Below, in pieces: positions 7,462 to 15,907 of a stretch of DNA of 40,649 nucleotides. The stretch lies in NCBI GenBank assembly GCA_028285485.1, contig JANQPC010000053.1, positions 1 through 40,649 of the forward strand, read 5' to 3'. Under the pieces are notes generated by a model, which made no database searches, was not told where the DNA came from, and was given only the letters and a program-made list of their open reading frames with translations. Position 1 is the first letter of the stretch. Each line of letters starts with the position of its first letter. Origin of the DNA: Paracoccaceae bacterium (GTDB taxonomy: Bacteria > Pseudomonadota > Alphaproteobacteria > Rhodobacterales > Rhodobacteraceae). The position numbers and the translations under genes were made by a program.

Positions 7462-8000
7462 CCCGCGCGTTCGTGGCGCTCTGGCCGCCGGAGGCGATGG
7501 CGGAGGCGCTTGTTGCGGCCCAGCGCGGGCTGCCCTTCGGGCGGCTTGTGCCGGAAGAGAACCTGCATGTGACGCTCGCGTTTCTGGGTGATCTTTCGGA
7601 GGCGGAGCTTGAGGCGGCCCATGAGGCGCTGGCCGGTATCGCTGGCCCCGCCCCGCAAGTGAGCGTGGAGGGGATCGGCACGTTCGGTGGGGCCCGCCCG
7701 CGCGCGCTGTGGGCCGCGGTGCCGCGCGAGGCCGGGCTGATCGCGCTTCAAAGCGGCGTGACGCGCCGGCTTCGGGCCGCGGGCGTAGCCCCCGAGGCGC
7801 GCAAATTCGTGCCCCATATCACGCTGGCGCGGTTCCGCCACGGCACGGTGGAGGATGCAAACCTGCAGAGGTTCATTGCCGATCGGGCGGGGCTGCGGCT
7901 GGCGCCCGCCGCGGTTCCGGCGTTTTCGCTTGTGGCCTCAACGCTCGGGCCGGGCGGGGCGGTGTATGAGGATCTGGTGCAATACCCGCTCTTGGGGTGA
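7452..8000 (+). CDS. thpR: RNA 2',3'-cyclic phosphodiesterase (2H family, formerly 2'-5' RNA ligase)
   Basis: This 182-residue protein has the two catalytic HxT motifs of the 2H superfamily, HVTLAFLG (about residues 37-44) and HITLARF (about residues 118-124), at typical spacing. Family enzymes open 2',3'-cyclic phosphates on RNA and can reversibly ligate 2'-5' ends. It is the last gene of the peroxidase-deacetylase-thpR unit and is followed by a stem-loop. Confidence 0.9.
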   Translation: MGLTRAFVALWPPEAMAEALVAAQRGLPFGRLVPEENLHVTLAFLGDLSEAELEAAHEALAGIAGPAPQVSVEGIGTFGGARPRALWAAVPREAGLIALQSGVTRRLRAAGVAPEARKFVPHITLARFRHGTVEDANLQRFIADRAGLRLAPAAVPAFSLVASTLGPGGAVYEDLVQYPLLG

Positions 8001-8011
8001 TCGGCAGCGTT

Positions 8012-8033
8012 CCCGGCGCTGGCCCGCGCCGGG
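8012..8033. terminator. Stem-loop between convergent thpR and dehydratase genes
   Basis: CCCGGCGC (8012-8019) and GCGCCGGG (8026-8033) form a perfect 8-bp stem with a 6-base loop. It fills the gap between the two convergent stop codons. There is no T tract, so it is at best a bidirectional GC-stem terminator or a barrier to 3' exonucleases. Confidence 0.45.
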
Positions 8034-9005
8034 TCAGGCCGGAACGGGCGTTTGCCCGGCAAGCACCTGGGCGAACCAGTCACGATCGATATTGCCGCCG
8101 CAGAGGATCACGGCCACCTTCCGGCCCGCCATCGCCGCGCGCTCTTCCATGAGCGCGGCAAGGGGCGCGGCGCCTGCACCTTCGGCGAGGTTATGGGTGT
8201 CGGAATAATAGGCGCGGATTGCCTCGGCCACCGCATCGTCGGAAACGGTGACGATGCGTTCGGCGCCAGCGCCGTAGATCTCCAGCGCCTCGGGCACCGG
8301 CACGCGCACCGCCATGCCATCGGCAAAGGTGCGGGCATCGTTGGTTTCCACCGGGTGCCCGGCCTCGACAGAGAGCTTGGCGGTTTGCGCGTTTTCCGAG
8401 ACAACGCCGACGATGCGGGTGGAAACCCCCAGCGCATCGCGGGCCGCAATCGTGCCGCAGATGCCCGAGCCGCAGCCGATGGGCACATAGACGGTGTGCA
8501 GATCGGGATGTTCCGAGAAAAGCTCCCACCCATACGTAGCCACACCGCGCACAAGCTCGCGGTGGAAGGGGGGCACGATGAAGAGCCCTTCTTCTTCGGC
8601 CACCCGGTAGGCCTCTACCCGCGCTTCATCGAAATCGTCGCCGTGTTCCACCAGTTCGGCCCCGAAGGCGCGCATGGCCGCGTTCTTTTCTATGGAATTG
8701 CCCCGCGGCACATAGACAACGGCGCGCAGGCCTGCCGCGGTGGCGGCCCGCGCCTGGCTTTGGCCGTGATTGCCGCGGGTGGCGGTGATGATGCCGGGCA
8801 CTTCGGGATGCGTGCGTTTCAGCCAATCGATAAAGGTGATCCCGCCCCGCACCTTGAAGGCGCCCGTGGGCGTGTGGTTTTCATGCTTGACGATCACCTC
8901 GCAGCCAAGGCGCTGGGCAAGAAGCGGCCAGCTGTGCTGCGGTGTGGGCGGCATCCGGGCATGCACAAGCGCGGCGGCGGCAGTGAGTTCCTCTTTCGAA
9001 AACAT
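8034..9005 (-). CDS. PLP-dependent threonine/serine dehydratase-like enzyme
   Basis: This 323-residue fold-type II PLP enzyme has the PLP lysine in PTGAFKVRGG (about residues 46-55), an ATRGNHGQSQARAA motif and a glycine-rich phosphate loop, GCGSGICG. It has no C-terminal ACT regulatory domain, so it is of the short, catabolic type. Relatives deaminate threonine, serine or hydroxyaspartate or act in hydroxyectoine degradation. Threonine/serine ammonia-lyase is the safest label. The start codon overlaps the kdsA stop by one base (TGATG). Confidence 0.85.
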   Translation of the reverse strand: MFSKEELTAAAALVHARMPPTPQHSWPLLAQRLGCEVIVKHENHTPTGAFKVRGGITFIDWLKRTHPEVPGIITATRGNHGQSQARAATAAGLRAVVYVPRGNSIEKNAAMRAFGAELVEHGDDFDEARVEAYRVAEEEGLFIVPPFHRELVRGVATYGWELFSEHPDLHTVYVPIGCGSGICGTIAARDALGVSTRIVGVVSENAQTAKLSVEAGHPVETNDARTFADGMAVRVPVPEALEIYGAGAERIVTVSDDAVAEAIRAYYSDTHNLAEGAGAAPLAALMEERAAMAGRKVAVILCGGNIDRDWFAQVLAGQTPVPA

Positions 9006-9829
9006 CAGACCCCCTGTGCCGCCTGCTCAATGGCCCGGAGGCGCTTCAAAAGCGCGGGAAGTTCGGCAAGCGGCACCATGTTGGGCCCGTCGGAGGGCGC
9101 GTTATCGGGATCTTCGTGGGTTTCGATGAAAAGCGCCGCACAGCCCACGGCAACCGCAGCGGCGGCGAGCGGTGGCACGAAGCGGCGATCCCCGCCCGAA
9201 GAGGTGCCCTTGCCGCCCGGCTGCTGCACCGAATGGGTGGCATCAAACACCACGGGGTAGCCGGTTTCGGCCATCACCGGCAGCGCGCGAAAATCGCTTA
9301 CCAAAGTGTTGTAGCCAAAGGAAGTTCCGCGTTCGCAAAGCAGGATGCGGGCGTTGCCGGTGGAGGCCACCTTGGCGGCGACATTGGCCATATCCCAGGG
9401 GGCCAGAAACTGCCCCTTCTTGATGTTGACCGCCGCGCCCGTTTCGCCGGCGGCCAGCAACAGATCGGTCTGGCGCGAAAGGAAGGCGGGGATCTGCAGC
9501 ACGTCGCACACCTCGGCCACGGGGGCGCAATGGTCGGGCAGATGCACGTCGGTGAGAACCGGCACGCCGAACTCTTCCCCGATACGGGCCAGCACCTCGA
9601 GCCCCGCTTCCATCCCCAGCCCGCGCGCGGTTTGGTGGGAGGAGCGATTGGCCTTGTCATAGCTCGATTTGTAGATCCAGCCGATGCCCGCGGCGTCAGC
9701 CGCCGCCGCGATGCCTTCGGCCACCGCGCGGGCATGATCGAGGGTTTCGATCTGGCAAGGGCCCGCGATCAGCGTGAAGGGGCGATCGTTTGCGATCGTG
9801 AGCGAGCCGATGGAAACGGGGGTTGTCAT
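9005..9829 (-). CDS. kdsA: 3-deoxy-8-phosphooctulonate synthase
   Basis: KdsA condenses PEP with arabinose 5-phosphate to make Kdo-8-phosphate for LPS inner core or capsule. The 274-residue protein has [49 protein letters not shown] and [11 protein letters not shown]. Cys in AGPC (Asn in the E. coli enzyme) marks the metal-dependent class. The frame stays open upstream through the tRNA-Cys gene, but the ATG at 9829, with GGAG six bases ahead, is the real start. It is transcribed behind tRNA-Cys and coupled to the dehydratase gene. Confidence 0.95.
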   Translation of the reverse strand: MTTPVSIGSLTIANDRPFTLIAGPCQIETLDHARAVAEGIAAAADAAGIGWIYKSSYDKANRSSHQTARGLGMEAGLEVLARIGEEFGVPVLTDVHLPDHCAPVAEVCDVLQIPAFLSRQTDLLLAAGETGAAVNIKKGQFLAPWDMANVAAKVASTGNARILLCERGTSFGYNTLVSDFRALPVMAETGYPVVFDATHSVQQPGGKGTSSGGDRRFVPPLAAAAVAVGCAALFIETHEDPDNAPSDGPNMVPLAELPALLKRLRAIEQAAQGV

Positions 9830-9856
9830 GGCGCGCTCCGGAGCCTTCGAGGGATC

Positions 9857-9930
9857 TGGAGGCGACGACCGGAATCGAACCGGTGTACACGGATTTGCAA
9901 TCCGCTGCGTAACCACTCCGCCACGTCGCC
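9857..9930 (-). tRNA. tRNA-Cys (GCA)
   Basis: The minus strand folds as a full cloverleaf. The acceptor arm starts GGCGACG (9930-9924) and pairs with CGTCGCC, followed by T and an encoded CCA (9857-9859). The anticodon loop in GATTGCAAATCC gives GCA, and the T arm has GGTTCGATTCC. The gene lies only 27 bases upstream of kdsA on the same strand. Confidence 0.97.
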
Positions 9931-10023
9931 CGCTGGGGTGGGGGAGTAGGTTTTCCCGCTTCTGGCGTCAAGGCGGAAGGCGCGGGCGGCGGGCGGTGAT
10001 TGTTGCCGGGGAGTGCGCAGTCT

Positions 10024-10067
10024 TTGGTTAAGCGACTGTACTGTGGTGCAATTTTGCGGTTAAGGCG
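10024..10067 (+). promoter_or_regulatory. Candidate promoter and paired direct repeats upstream of tctC
   Basis: TTGGTT (10024-10029) and TGCAAT (10047-10052) with a 17-base spacer form a weak sigma70-like pair. GGTTAAGCG (10026-10034) recurs as GGTTAAGGCG (10058-10067), 32 bases (about three helical turns) later, both preceded by TT and followed by a CTG. This layout would suit a regulator binding two sites. Confidence 0.35.
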
Positions 10068-10145
10068 CTGATTTTGGGAGGTGTTTTGACCTGGCCCGGG
10101 CGGTGGCGCACTCGTAGCGGTGGCTCTCCGAGGGAGGAAAATGGG

Positions 10146-11132
10146 ATGATTCATAGCATGACACGCCGTGCCTTTGCGGCAGCCGGTGCGGCCGCCCTGG
10201 CGGCAAGCGTGGGGCTTGCCCCGGCGCAGGCAGAGGATTGGGCCCCGAACAAACCGATCGAGATGGTGATCATGGCCGGGCAGGGCGGCGGGGCGGATCG
10301 GCTTGCGCGCCTGTTCCAATCGATCATCCAGAAGCAAAACCTGGCCGCGATGCCGGTACTTCCGGTCAACAAAGGCGGCGGCTCGGGCGCGGAAGCGCTG
10401 CGCTACATGTCTGACAATGCGGGCGAGTCGCACAAGATCATGGCCACGCTCAACAGCTACTACACCACGCCGCTGCGCACCGATATCGGGGTGGATATCG
10501 AAGAGTTTACGCCGATCGCGCGCATGGCGCTCGACACGTTTGTTCTGTGGGTCAATGCCGACAGCGAAATCCAGACGCTTGATGATTGGGTCGCCGCGGT
10601 GCGGGCCGCGGGGGGCGAATGGAAGATGGGCGGCACCGGCACCGGGCAGGAAGACAGCCTGGTAACGGCGATGCTGGAAGATACGTTCGGCATCGAGATC
10701 ACCTACGTGCCCTTCAAAGGCGGCGGGGATGTGGCCAAGAACCTTGTGGGCGGCCATATCGACAGCACGGTGAACAACCCTTCCGAACAGATGGGCTTCT
10801 ATCAGGCCGGCAAATCGCGCCCGATCGTTGCCTTTACGCCGGACCGGCTTGCCGCCTTCCCCGATACGCCGACGGCGACGGAACTGGGGCACGAGATCGT
10901 CTACTGGATGCAGCGCAGCTTTGTGGGGCCCAAGGACATGCCCGCCGAGGCGGTGGCCTATTATACGGCGATGTTCGAAGCGCTCTCGCAATCCGAAGAA
11001 TGGCAGACCTACACGCAGGAAAAGGCGCTGATGGCCGATTTCCTGACGGGCGATGATCTGCAGGCCTATTTCCTCGAGGAACGCGCCAAGCACGCCCAGA
11101 TCCTGGAGCTGATGGGCGAAGGATCGTCCTGA
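10146..11132 (+). CDS. tctC: Tripartite tricarboxylate transporter substrate-binding protein
   Basis: This is a 328-residue periplasmic binding protein of the TctC/Bug family. It has an N-terminal signal with a twin-Arg-like start (MTRRAFAAAG, then APAQAED). The mature part opens with KPIEMVIMAGQGGGADRLAR, the family's ligand-binding loop, and carries MGGTGTGQEDSL and YVPFKGGGDV. The ATG at 10146 is favoured by GGGAGG eight to nine bases upstream; an ATG at 10158 is the alternative. Family ligands are carboxylates such as citrate, tartrate, glutarate or terephthalate. It is the first gene of tctC-tctB-tctA. Confidence 0.9.
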   Translation: MIHSMTRRAFAAAGAAALAASVGLAPAQAEDWAPNKPIEMVIMAGQGGGADRLARLFQSIIQKQNLAAMPVLPVNKGGGSGAEALRYMSDNAGESHKIMATLNSYYTTPLRTDIGVDIEEFTPIARMALDTFVLWVNADSEIQTLDDWVAAVRAAGGEWKMGGTGTGQEDSLVTAMLEDTFGIEITYVPFKGGGDVAKNLVGGHIDSTVNNPSEQMGFYQAGKSRPIVAFTPDRLAAFPDTPTATELGHEIVYWMQRSFVGPKDMPAEAVAYYTAMFEALSQSEEWQTYTQEKALMADFLTGDDLQAYFLEERAKHAQILELMGEGSS

Positions 11133-11155
11133 CCCGCGCGGTGCGGAACGGATCG

Positions 11156-11180
11156 GGCGGGGCCGGTGCTGGGCCCCGCC
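11156..11180 (+). terminator. Intercistronic stem-loop between tctC and tctB
   Basis: GGCGGGGCC (11156-11164) and GGCCCCGCC (11172-11180) form a perfect 9-bp stem with a 7-base loop, 24 bases after the tctC stop. No T run follows. Such hairpins after binding-protein genes often stabilise the upstream message or partly terminate transcription, giving more binding protein than permease. Confidence 0.5.
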
Positions 11181-11229
11181 ATTTGCATGCGCACGGTTCA
11201 CGGGTGCTGAGTTTGCGGGGGATCGCGCC

Positions 11230-11718
11230 ATGCTGACGGCGGATCGCGTTATCGCGTTGGCCCTGATCGGGCTGAGCGGCTATTTCATGCTGCATGCCAG
11301 CGCGCTGCCCATCGGGTGGCATGGCGAAAGCGGCGGCCCGGGGGGCGGGGCGTTCCCGTTCTGGCTTTCGGCGATCATGGCGCTTTGCGCAGGCGGCATT
11401 CTGATCCGCAGTTTCTGGCAGGACGAAACCTTCGTTCCGTTCTTCGATCCCGAAACCATCCGCGCGGTGATCTCGGTCACCGCGGCGCTGTTTCTCACCA
11501 TCGGGCTTATCCCCTATGCGGGGGCATATGTTGCAATTGTGCTCTTTCTGCTGTGGTACCTGAAGGTATTCGGCGGGCACGGTTGGGTTTTGACAGGCGC
11601 GCTAACCGTGGGCACGCCGCTCTTTTTGTTCTTCTTCTTCGAGGTGGCGCTGAAAATCCTGCTGCCGAAGGGGTGGACAGAGCCGCTGTTCCTGCCCCTC
11701 TACGCGATCTTCTTCTGA
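11230..11718 (+). CDS. tctB: Tripartite tricarboxylate transporter small membrane subunit
   Basis: This 162-residue protein has four hydrophobic segments (about residues 7-24, 42-60, 77-110 and 116-140). The order is the usual one for TctB/DUF1468, and a GGPGGGAFPFWLS loop follows the first helix. It pairs with TctA in the cytoplasmic membrane. It sits between tctC and tctA; the stop is nine bases before the tctA ATG. Confidence 0.87.
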   Translation: MLTADRVIALALIGLSGYFMLHASALPIGWHGESGGPGGGAFPFWLSAIMALCAGGILIRSFWQDETFVPFFDPETIRAVISVTAALFLTIGLIPYAGAYVAIVLFLLWYLKVFGGHGWVLTGALTVGTPLFLFFFFEVALKILLPKGWTEPLFLPLYAIFF

Positions 11719-11727
11719 GGGCGCGGA

Positions 11728-13248
11728 ATGGAGATCCTTTCCCTTCTTTCTGACGGATTTGCGGCGTCGCTTTCGCCCTTCAACCTGATGATCGTGCTCA
11801 TCGGGGTGACGGCGGGCCTTTTCATCGGGGCGATGCCGGGATTAGGCTCGGTCAACGGCGTGGCGATTGTGCTGCCGCTGACGTTTGTCGTGCCGCCCTC
11901 TACGGCGATCATCCTGCTGGCGGCGATTTACTACGGGGCAATGTATGGCGGCGCGGTCAGCTCGGTGCTGCTGGGTATTCCGGGCGCCTCGACGGCTGTG
12001 GCGACCACCTTCGATGGCCGGCCCATGGCGCAGCAGGGCAAGGCGGGGCTGGCGCTGATTGCCGCCGCGGTGGCCTCGTTCGTGGGCGGCACGATCTCGG
12101 TGGTGCTCTTTGCGCTGTTCGCGGTGCCGCTTGCGGATCTGGCGCTGGCCTTCGGCCCGGCGGAGGAGTTTGCGCTGGTGCTACTGGCATTTACCACCTT
12201 CGTGGGGCTGGGCGGCGACGACATCCTGAAGACGATCATAATGATCTGCCTTGGCCTCGTGCTTTCAACCGTGGGGCTTGATCTGATCTCGGGCCAGCCC
12301 CGGCTGATCTTCGGCGATCTGCCGGGATTCTATTCGGGCATTTCCTTCCTGGTTCTGGCCATCGGCGTCTACGGCGTGGGCGAGGTGCTCCATACGATCG
12401 AAAGCTCGAAATCTGCGCCCCTCGTCACGCCCGCAAAGCTGACTTTCCGCGAGCTTGGCGCGGGGCTTCGCGAAATGAACCGGCTTTGGAAAACGATGAG
12501 CTTCGGGTCGTTCCTGGGCTTCTTCGTTGGCATGCTGCCCGCAGCCGGGGCGACGCCCGCCTCGCTGATGGCCTACGGGCTAGCGAAGACCACCTCGAAA
12601 AGCCCCGAAACCTTCGGGAAGGGGAATATCGAGGGCGTGGCGGCGCCGGAGACGGCCAATAACGCCGCCTCGACAGGATCGCTTCTGCCGATGCTGACGC
12701 TCGGCATTCCCGGCTCGCCCACCACCGCACTGCTTCTGGGCGGGATGGTCATGTGGGGGCTGATGCCGGGGCCGATGCTCTTCATCGAGCAGCCCGATTT
12801 CGTCTGGGGGCTGATCTCATCGCTCTACACCGCAAACTTCGCCGCCGTGGCGATCAACCTGGCGCTGATCCCGCTATTCGTCTGGGCGCTTCGGATGCCG
12901 TTCACAGTGCTTTGCGCGCTGGTGCTGGTGCTCTGCATCGTTGGCGGCTTCGCCCCCAGCCAGAAGCTGCATGACGTGTGGCTGATTGCCGGCTTCGGGG
13001 TGGCGGGCTATCTGCTGCGGAAGGCCAGTTATCCGCTGGCACCGCTGGTTTTGGCGCTGGTCTTGGGCCCTCTGATGGAATCGAGCTTCCGCCAGACGCT
13101 GATTGCCGAGCAGGGGAACGTGCTCGCCTTCTTCGAACGGCCGCTTTCGGCCACGTTCATGGGGTTTGCGATCCTGTTCTTCCTGCTGCCGCACTTGAAG
13201 CGGGTGCGGTGGCGGGCGAGAAAGAGTGGCGTTGCTCCGGCAGAGTGA
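11728..13248 (+). CDS. tctA: Tripartite tricarboxylate transporter large permease subunit
   Basis: This 506-residue integral membrane protein with about 11-12 helices is the translocating subunit. Two signature stretches, GAMPGLGSVNGVAIVLPLTF and, in the second half, GMLPAAGATPASLMAYGLAK, are the duplicated family motifs. NNAASTGSLLPMLTLGIPGS is also typical. It couples sodium or proton flow to carboxylate uptake with TctB and TctC. The following CoA ligase begins 25 bases downstream and is probably co-transcribed. Confidence 0.93.
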   Translation: MEILSLLSDGFAASLSPFNLMIVLIGVTAGLFIGAMPGLGSVNGVAIVLPLTFVVPPSTAIILLAAIYYGAMYGGAVSSVLLGIPGASTAVATTFDGRPMAQQGKAGLALIAAAVASFVGGTISVVLFALFAVPLADLALAFGPAEEFALVLLAFTTFVGLGGDDILKTIIMICLGLVLSTVGLDLISGQPRLIFGDLPGFYSGISFLVLAIGVYGVGEVLHTIESSKSAPLVTPAKLTFRELGAGLREMNRLWKTMSFGSFLGFFVGMLPAAGATPASLMAYGLAKTTSKSPETFGKGNIEGVAAPETANNAASTGSLLPMLTLGIPGSPTTALLLGGMVMWGLMPGPMLFIEQPDFVWGLISSLYTANFAAVAINLALIPLFVWALRMPFTVLCALVLVLCIVGGFAPSQKLHDVWLIAGFGVAGYLLRKASYPLAPLVLALVLGPLMESSFRQTLIAEQGNVLAFFERPLSATFMGFAILFFLLPHLKRVRWRARKSGVAPAE

Positions 13249-13273
13249 GCGCGAAGGCGACAGGGATGGTGAC

Positions 13274-14806
13274 ATGACGAAGACGATTGCGGCGCTGATC
13301 GCGGGCCATGGCGATGCCGCGCCCGTGCTTGGCGCCCCGGGGCGCGATTGGCTGAGCTACGGCGCCTTGCGGGCGCTTGCGGGCGATGTGGCCGCCGCGC
13401 TGTATGGCGCCGGGGTGGGGCGCGGCGATCGCGTGGCGATCGTGCTGCCGAACGGGCCGGAAATGGCCGCGGCCTTCGTGACCATCGCGCAGGCCGCCGT
13501 GACCGCGCCGCTGAACCCCGCCTATACCGAAGACGAGTTCGCCTTTTATCTTGGGGACTTGAAGGCCAAGGCGATTGTGCTGGAGGCGGGCTATGACGGG
13601 CCGGCCCTGGCGGCGGCCGAGGCTGCGGGGCTGCTTGTGCTGCGCCTCACGGTGCCCGCGGGCGCACCGGCGGGGCAGTTCACGCTGACCGCCGAGGGCG
13701 CGGCGGGCGCGGCGGACAGGGCCGCGCCGGAGCCAGGCGATGTGGCGCTGATCCTCCATACCTCTGGCACAACATCGCGGCCAAAGATCGTGCCGCTTCT
13801 GCAATCGAACGTGGCCGCCTCGGCAGAGCACATTCGCGTCTCGCTTGCGCTTTCGGGCGCGGACCGGTGCCTCAACGTGATGCCGCTCTTTCACATCCAC
13901 GGGCTTCTGGCCGCAGTCTCTGCCTCGCTCGCCGCAGGGGCGGCGATCTGGTGCGCGCCGGGCTTTGATGCGCTGAAATTCTTCGGCTGGATGCGCGAGG
14001 CGCGGCCAAGCTGGTATACGGCGGTGCCGACGATGCATCAGGCGATCCTCGCGCGCGCGGCCAGAAATGCTGACGTGATCGCCGAGGTGCCGCTGCGGTT
14101 CCTGCGCTCCTCCTCCGCCTCGCTGCCGGGGCCGGTGATGGAGACGCTGGCCGAAACCTTCGGCGCACCGGTGATCGAGGGCTACGGGATGACGGAAGCG
14201 GCCCATCAAATGGCCGCAAACCCGCTGCCGCCCCGGGCGCAGAAGCCCGGCAGCGTGGGCGTGGCGGCGGGCCCGCGTGTGCGCATCGCACACGAGGCGG
14301 AGGATCGGTTGATCGAGGGCACCGGCGAAGTGGTGATCTCTGGCCCGAACGTGACACCCGGTTACGAGGGCAATGCCGAGGCCAATGCCAAGAGCTTCTT
14401 CGAGGCCGAAGGCGCGCGCTGGTTCCGCACCGGCGATCAGGGGGCGTTTGACGGCGAGGGCTATCTTACGCTGACCGGGCGGCTCAAAGAGATTATCAAT
14501 CGGGGGGGTGAGAAGGTGAGCCCGCTGGAAGTGGATGGCGTTTTGAGCGCACATCCCGAAATCGAGCAGGTTGTAACCTTCGCGCTGCCGCACCCCAAGC
14601 TTGGGGAAGAGGTGGCCGCCGCCGTGGTTCTGCGCGAGGGCGCGGGCGCGGGCGAGGCCGAGATCCGGGCCTTCGCCGGCGAGCGGCTCGCCGCCTTCAA
14701 GGTGCCGCGCAAGGTGGTGCTGCTTGAAGAGATCCCGAAAGGGGCGACCGGCAAGCTGCAGCGCATCGGGCTGGCCGAAAAACTGGGGCTCGTGGCTCAG
14801 GCGTGA
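13274..14806 (+). CDS. AMP-forming acyl-CoA ligase, oxalyl-CoA-synthetase-like
   Basis: This 510-residue adenylate-forming enzyme has LHTSGTTSRPKIVPL (P-loop), GYGMTEAAHQMAANPLPP, WFRTGDQG, GRLKEIINRGGEKVSPLEVD and the catalytic Lys region PKGATGKLQR. The MTEAxHxMxxNPLPP stretch and the following KPGSVG are like those I know from oxalate-CoA ligases (yeast Pcs60, plant AAE3), so a small dicarboxylate such as oxalate is a reasonable guess. General short-chain acid activation is the alternative. It follows tctCBA directly, suggesting it activates the imported acid. The ATG at 13274 is preferred over an upstream in-frame ATG inside tctA. Confidence 0.85.
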   Translation: MTKTIAALIAGHGDAAPVLGAPGRDWLSYGALRALAGDVAAALYGAGVGRGDRVAIVLPNGPEMAAAFVTIAQAAVTAPLNPAYTEDEFAFYLGDLKAKAIVLEAGYDGPALAAAEAAGLLVLRLTVPAGAPAGQFTLTAEGAAGAADRAAPEPGDVALILHTSGTTSRPKIVPLLQSNVAASAEHIRVSLALSGADRCLNVMPLFHIHGLLAAVSASLAAGAAIWCAPGFDALKFFGWMREARPSWYTAVPTMHQAILARAARNADVIAEVPLRFLRSSSASLPGPVMETLAETFGAPVIEGYGMTEAAHQMAANPLPPRAQKPGSVGVAAGPRVRIAHEAEDRLIEGTGEVVISGPNVTPGYEGNAEANAKSFFEAEGARWFRTGDQGAFDGEGYLTLTGRLKEIINRGGEKVSPLEVDGVLSAHPEIEQVVTFALPHPKLGEEVAAAVVLREGAGAGEAEIRAFAGERLAAFKVPRKVVLLEEIPKGATGKLQRIGLAEKLGLVAQA

Positions 14807-14884
14807 GCGCGGCTCTATTCCATTCGGGCATCAGCGCGGGGAACATCGCGCAGGCCCAGTGGCGGCAAAACAGGGAGACGGGCG

Positions 14885-15907
14885 ATGAAGATCTGCATTT
14901 TTGGTGCGGGCGCCATCGGCGGATATATGGGGGCCAAGCTGGCGCAGGCCGGGGCCGAGGTGAGCCTTGTAGCGCGCGGGCCCCATCTGGCGGCCATGCG
15001 CGCGCGGGGGCTCACGCTGATTGAAGGCGACAGGCGCGCCTCGGTTGAGATTGCCGCTTCGGACGCGCCCGCGGATCTTGGCCCGCAGGATTACGTGATC
15101 GTCACGCTCAAGGCGCATTCGGTGCCTCCGCTGGTGGAGAAGATGCAGCCGCTGATCGGGCCTGACACCACCATCGTTTCTGGCGTGAACGGCGTACCCT
15201 GGTGGTACTTCCACAAGATCGGCGGGCCGCTGGAGGGCAGGCGCTTGGCGACGGTCGATCCCGGCGATGCGCAATGGCAGGGCTTCGGGCCCGAGCGTGT
15301 TCTGGGCTGTGTGGTCTATCCGGCGGCTGAGGTGGCCGAACCCGGCACTGTGCGGCATATCGAGGGCAACCGATTTTCGCTGGGCGAACCCGATGGCACG
15401 AAATCCGGCCGTGCGGTGGCGCTTTCGCAGGCGCTGATCGCCGCGGGGCTGAAGGCTCCGGTGCGCCCCCGGCTTCGCGATGAGATCTGGGTGAAGCTTT
15501 GGGGCAACCTATCCTTCAACCCGATCTCGGCGCTTACCGGTACCACGCTTGACGTGCTGTGCACCGATCCCGCTACGCGGGGCGTGGCCCGGGCAATGAT
15601 GCTTGAGGCGCAGGCCATTGGCGAGGCGCTGGGCGTGACCTTCCCGATCGATGTGGATCGGCGGATTGCGGGTGGCGCGGCGGTGGGCGCGCACCGCACC
15701 TCGATGCTGCAGGATCTTGAGGCGGGGCGGCCGATGGAGATCGATGCGCTCGTGGGCTCGGTGCAGGAGTTGGGGCGGATCACCGGAATCGCAACGCCCA
15801 CAATCGATACGGTGCTGGCACTTGTGCGGCTGAAGGCGCGCGACGCGGGGCTCTATGGCGCAGCGCCCGTGCTGCCGGGCGCCCAACCCGCGGTGTTGAG
15901 TGCTTAA
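14885..15907 (+). CDS. 2-dehydropantoate 2-reductase-like protein (ApbA/PanE family)
   Basis: This 340-residue NADPH-dependent reductase has a Rossmann motif, IFGAGAIGGYMGAKLAQAG, a conserved Lys in IVTLKAHSVPP and the C-terminal helical signature KLWGNLSFNPISALTG. It is longer than E. coli PanE (about 303 residues). It also sits next to a carboxylate transporter and CoA ligase rather than other pantothenate genes. It may therefore reduce another 2-oxo acid instead of ketopantoate. The stop TAA shares a TTAA with the convergent polymerase gene. Confidence 0.82.
   Translation: MKICIFGAGAIGGYMGAKLAQAGAEVSLVARGPHLAAMRARGLTLIEGDRRASVEIAASDAPADLGPQDYVIVTLKAHSVPPLVEKMQPLIGPDTTIVSGVNGVPWWYFHKIGGPLEGRRLATVDPGDAQWQGFGPERVLGCVVYPAAEVAEPGTVRHIEGNRFSLGEPDGTKSGRAVALSQALIAAGLKAPVRPRLRDEIWVKLWGNLSFNPISALTGTTLDVLCTDPATRGVARAMMLEAQAIGEALGVTFPIDVDRRIAGGAAVGAHRTSMLQDLEAGRPMEIDALVGSVQELGRITGIATPTIDTVLALVRLKARDAGLYGAAPVLPGAQPAVLSA

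Noticed and set aside
9696-11231. Long minus-strand open frame (about 511 codons) across tRNA-Cys and tctC
   Set aside because: It runs antisense through tctC and over the tRNA, has no family similarity, and is the kind of shadow frame common in high-GC DNA.
13157-14593. Long minus-strand open frame (about 478 codons)
   Set aside because: Antisense to the strongly supported CoA ligase and rich in Arg/His/Pro as expected for a shadow frame.
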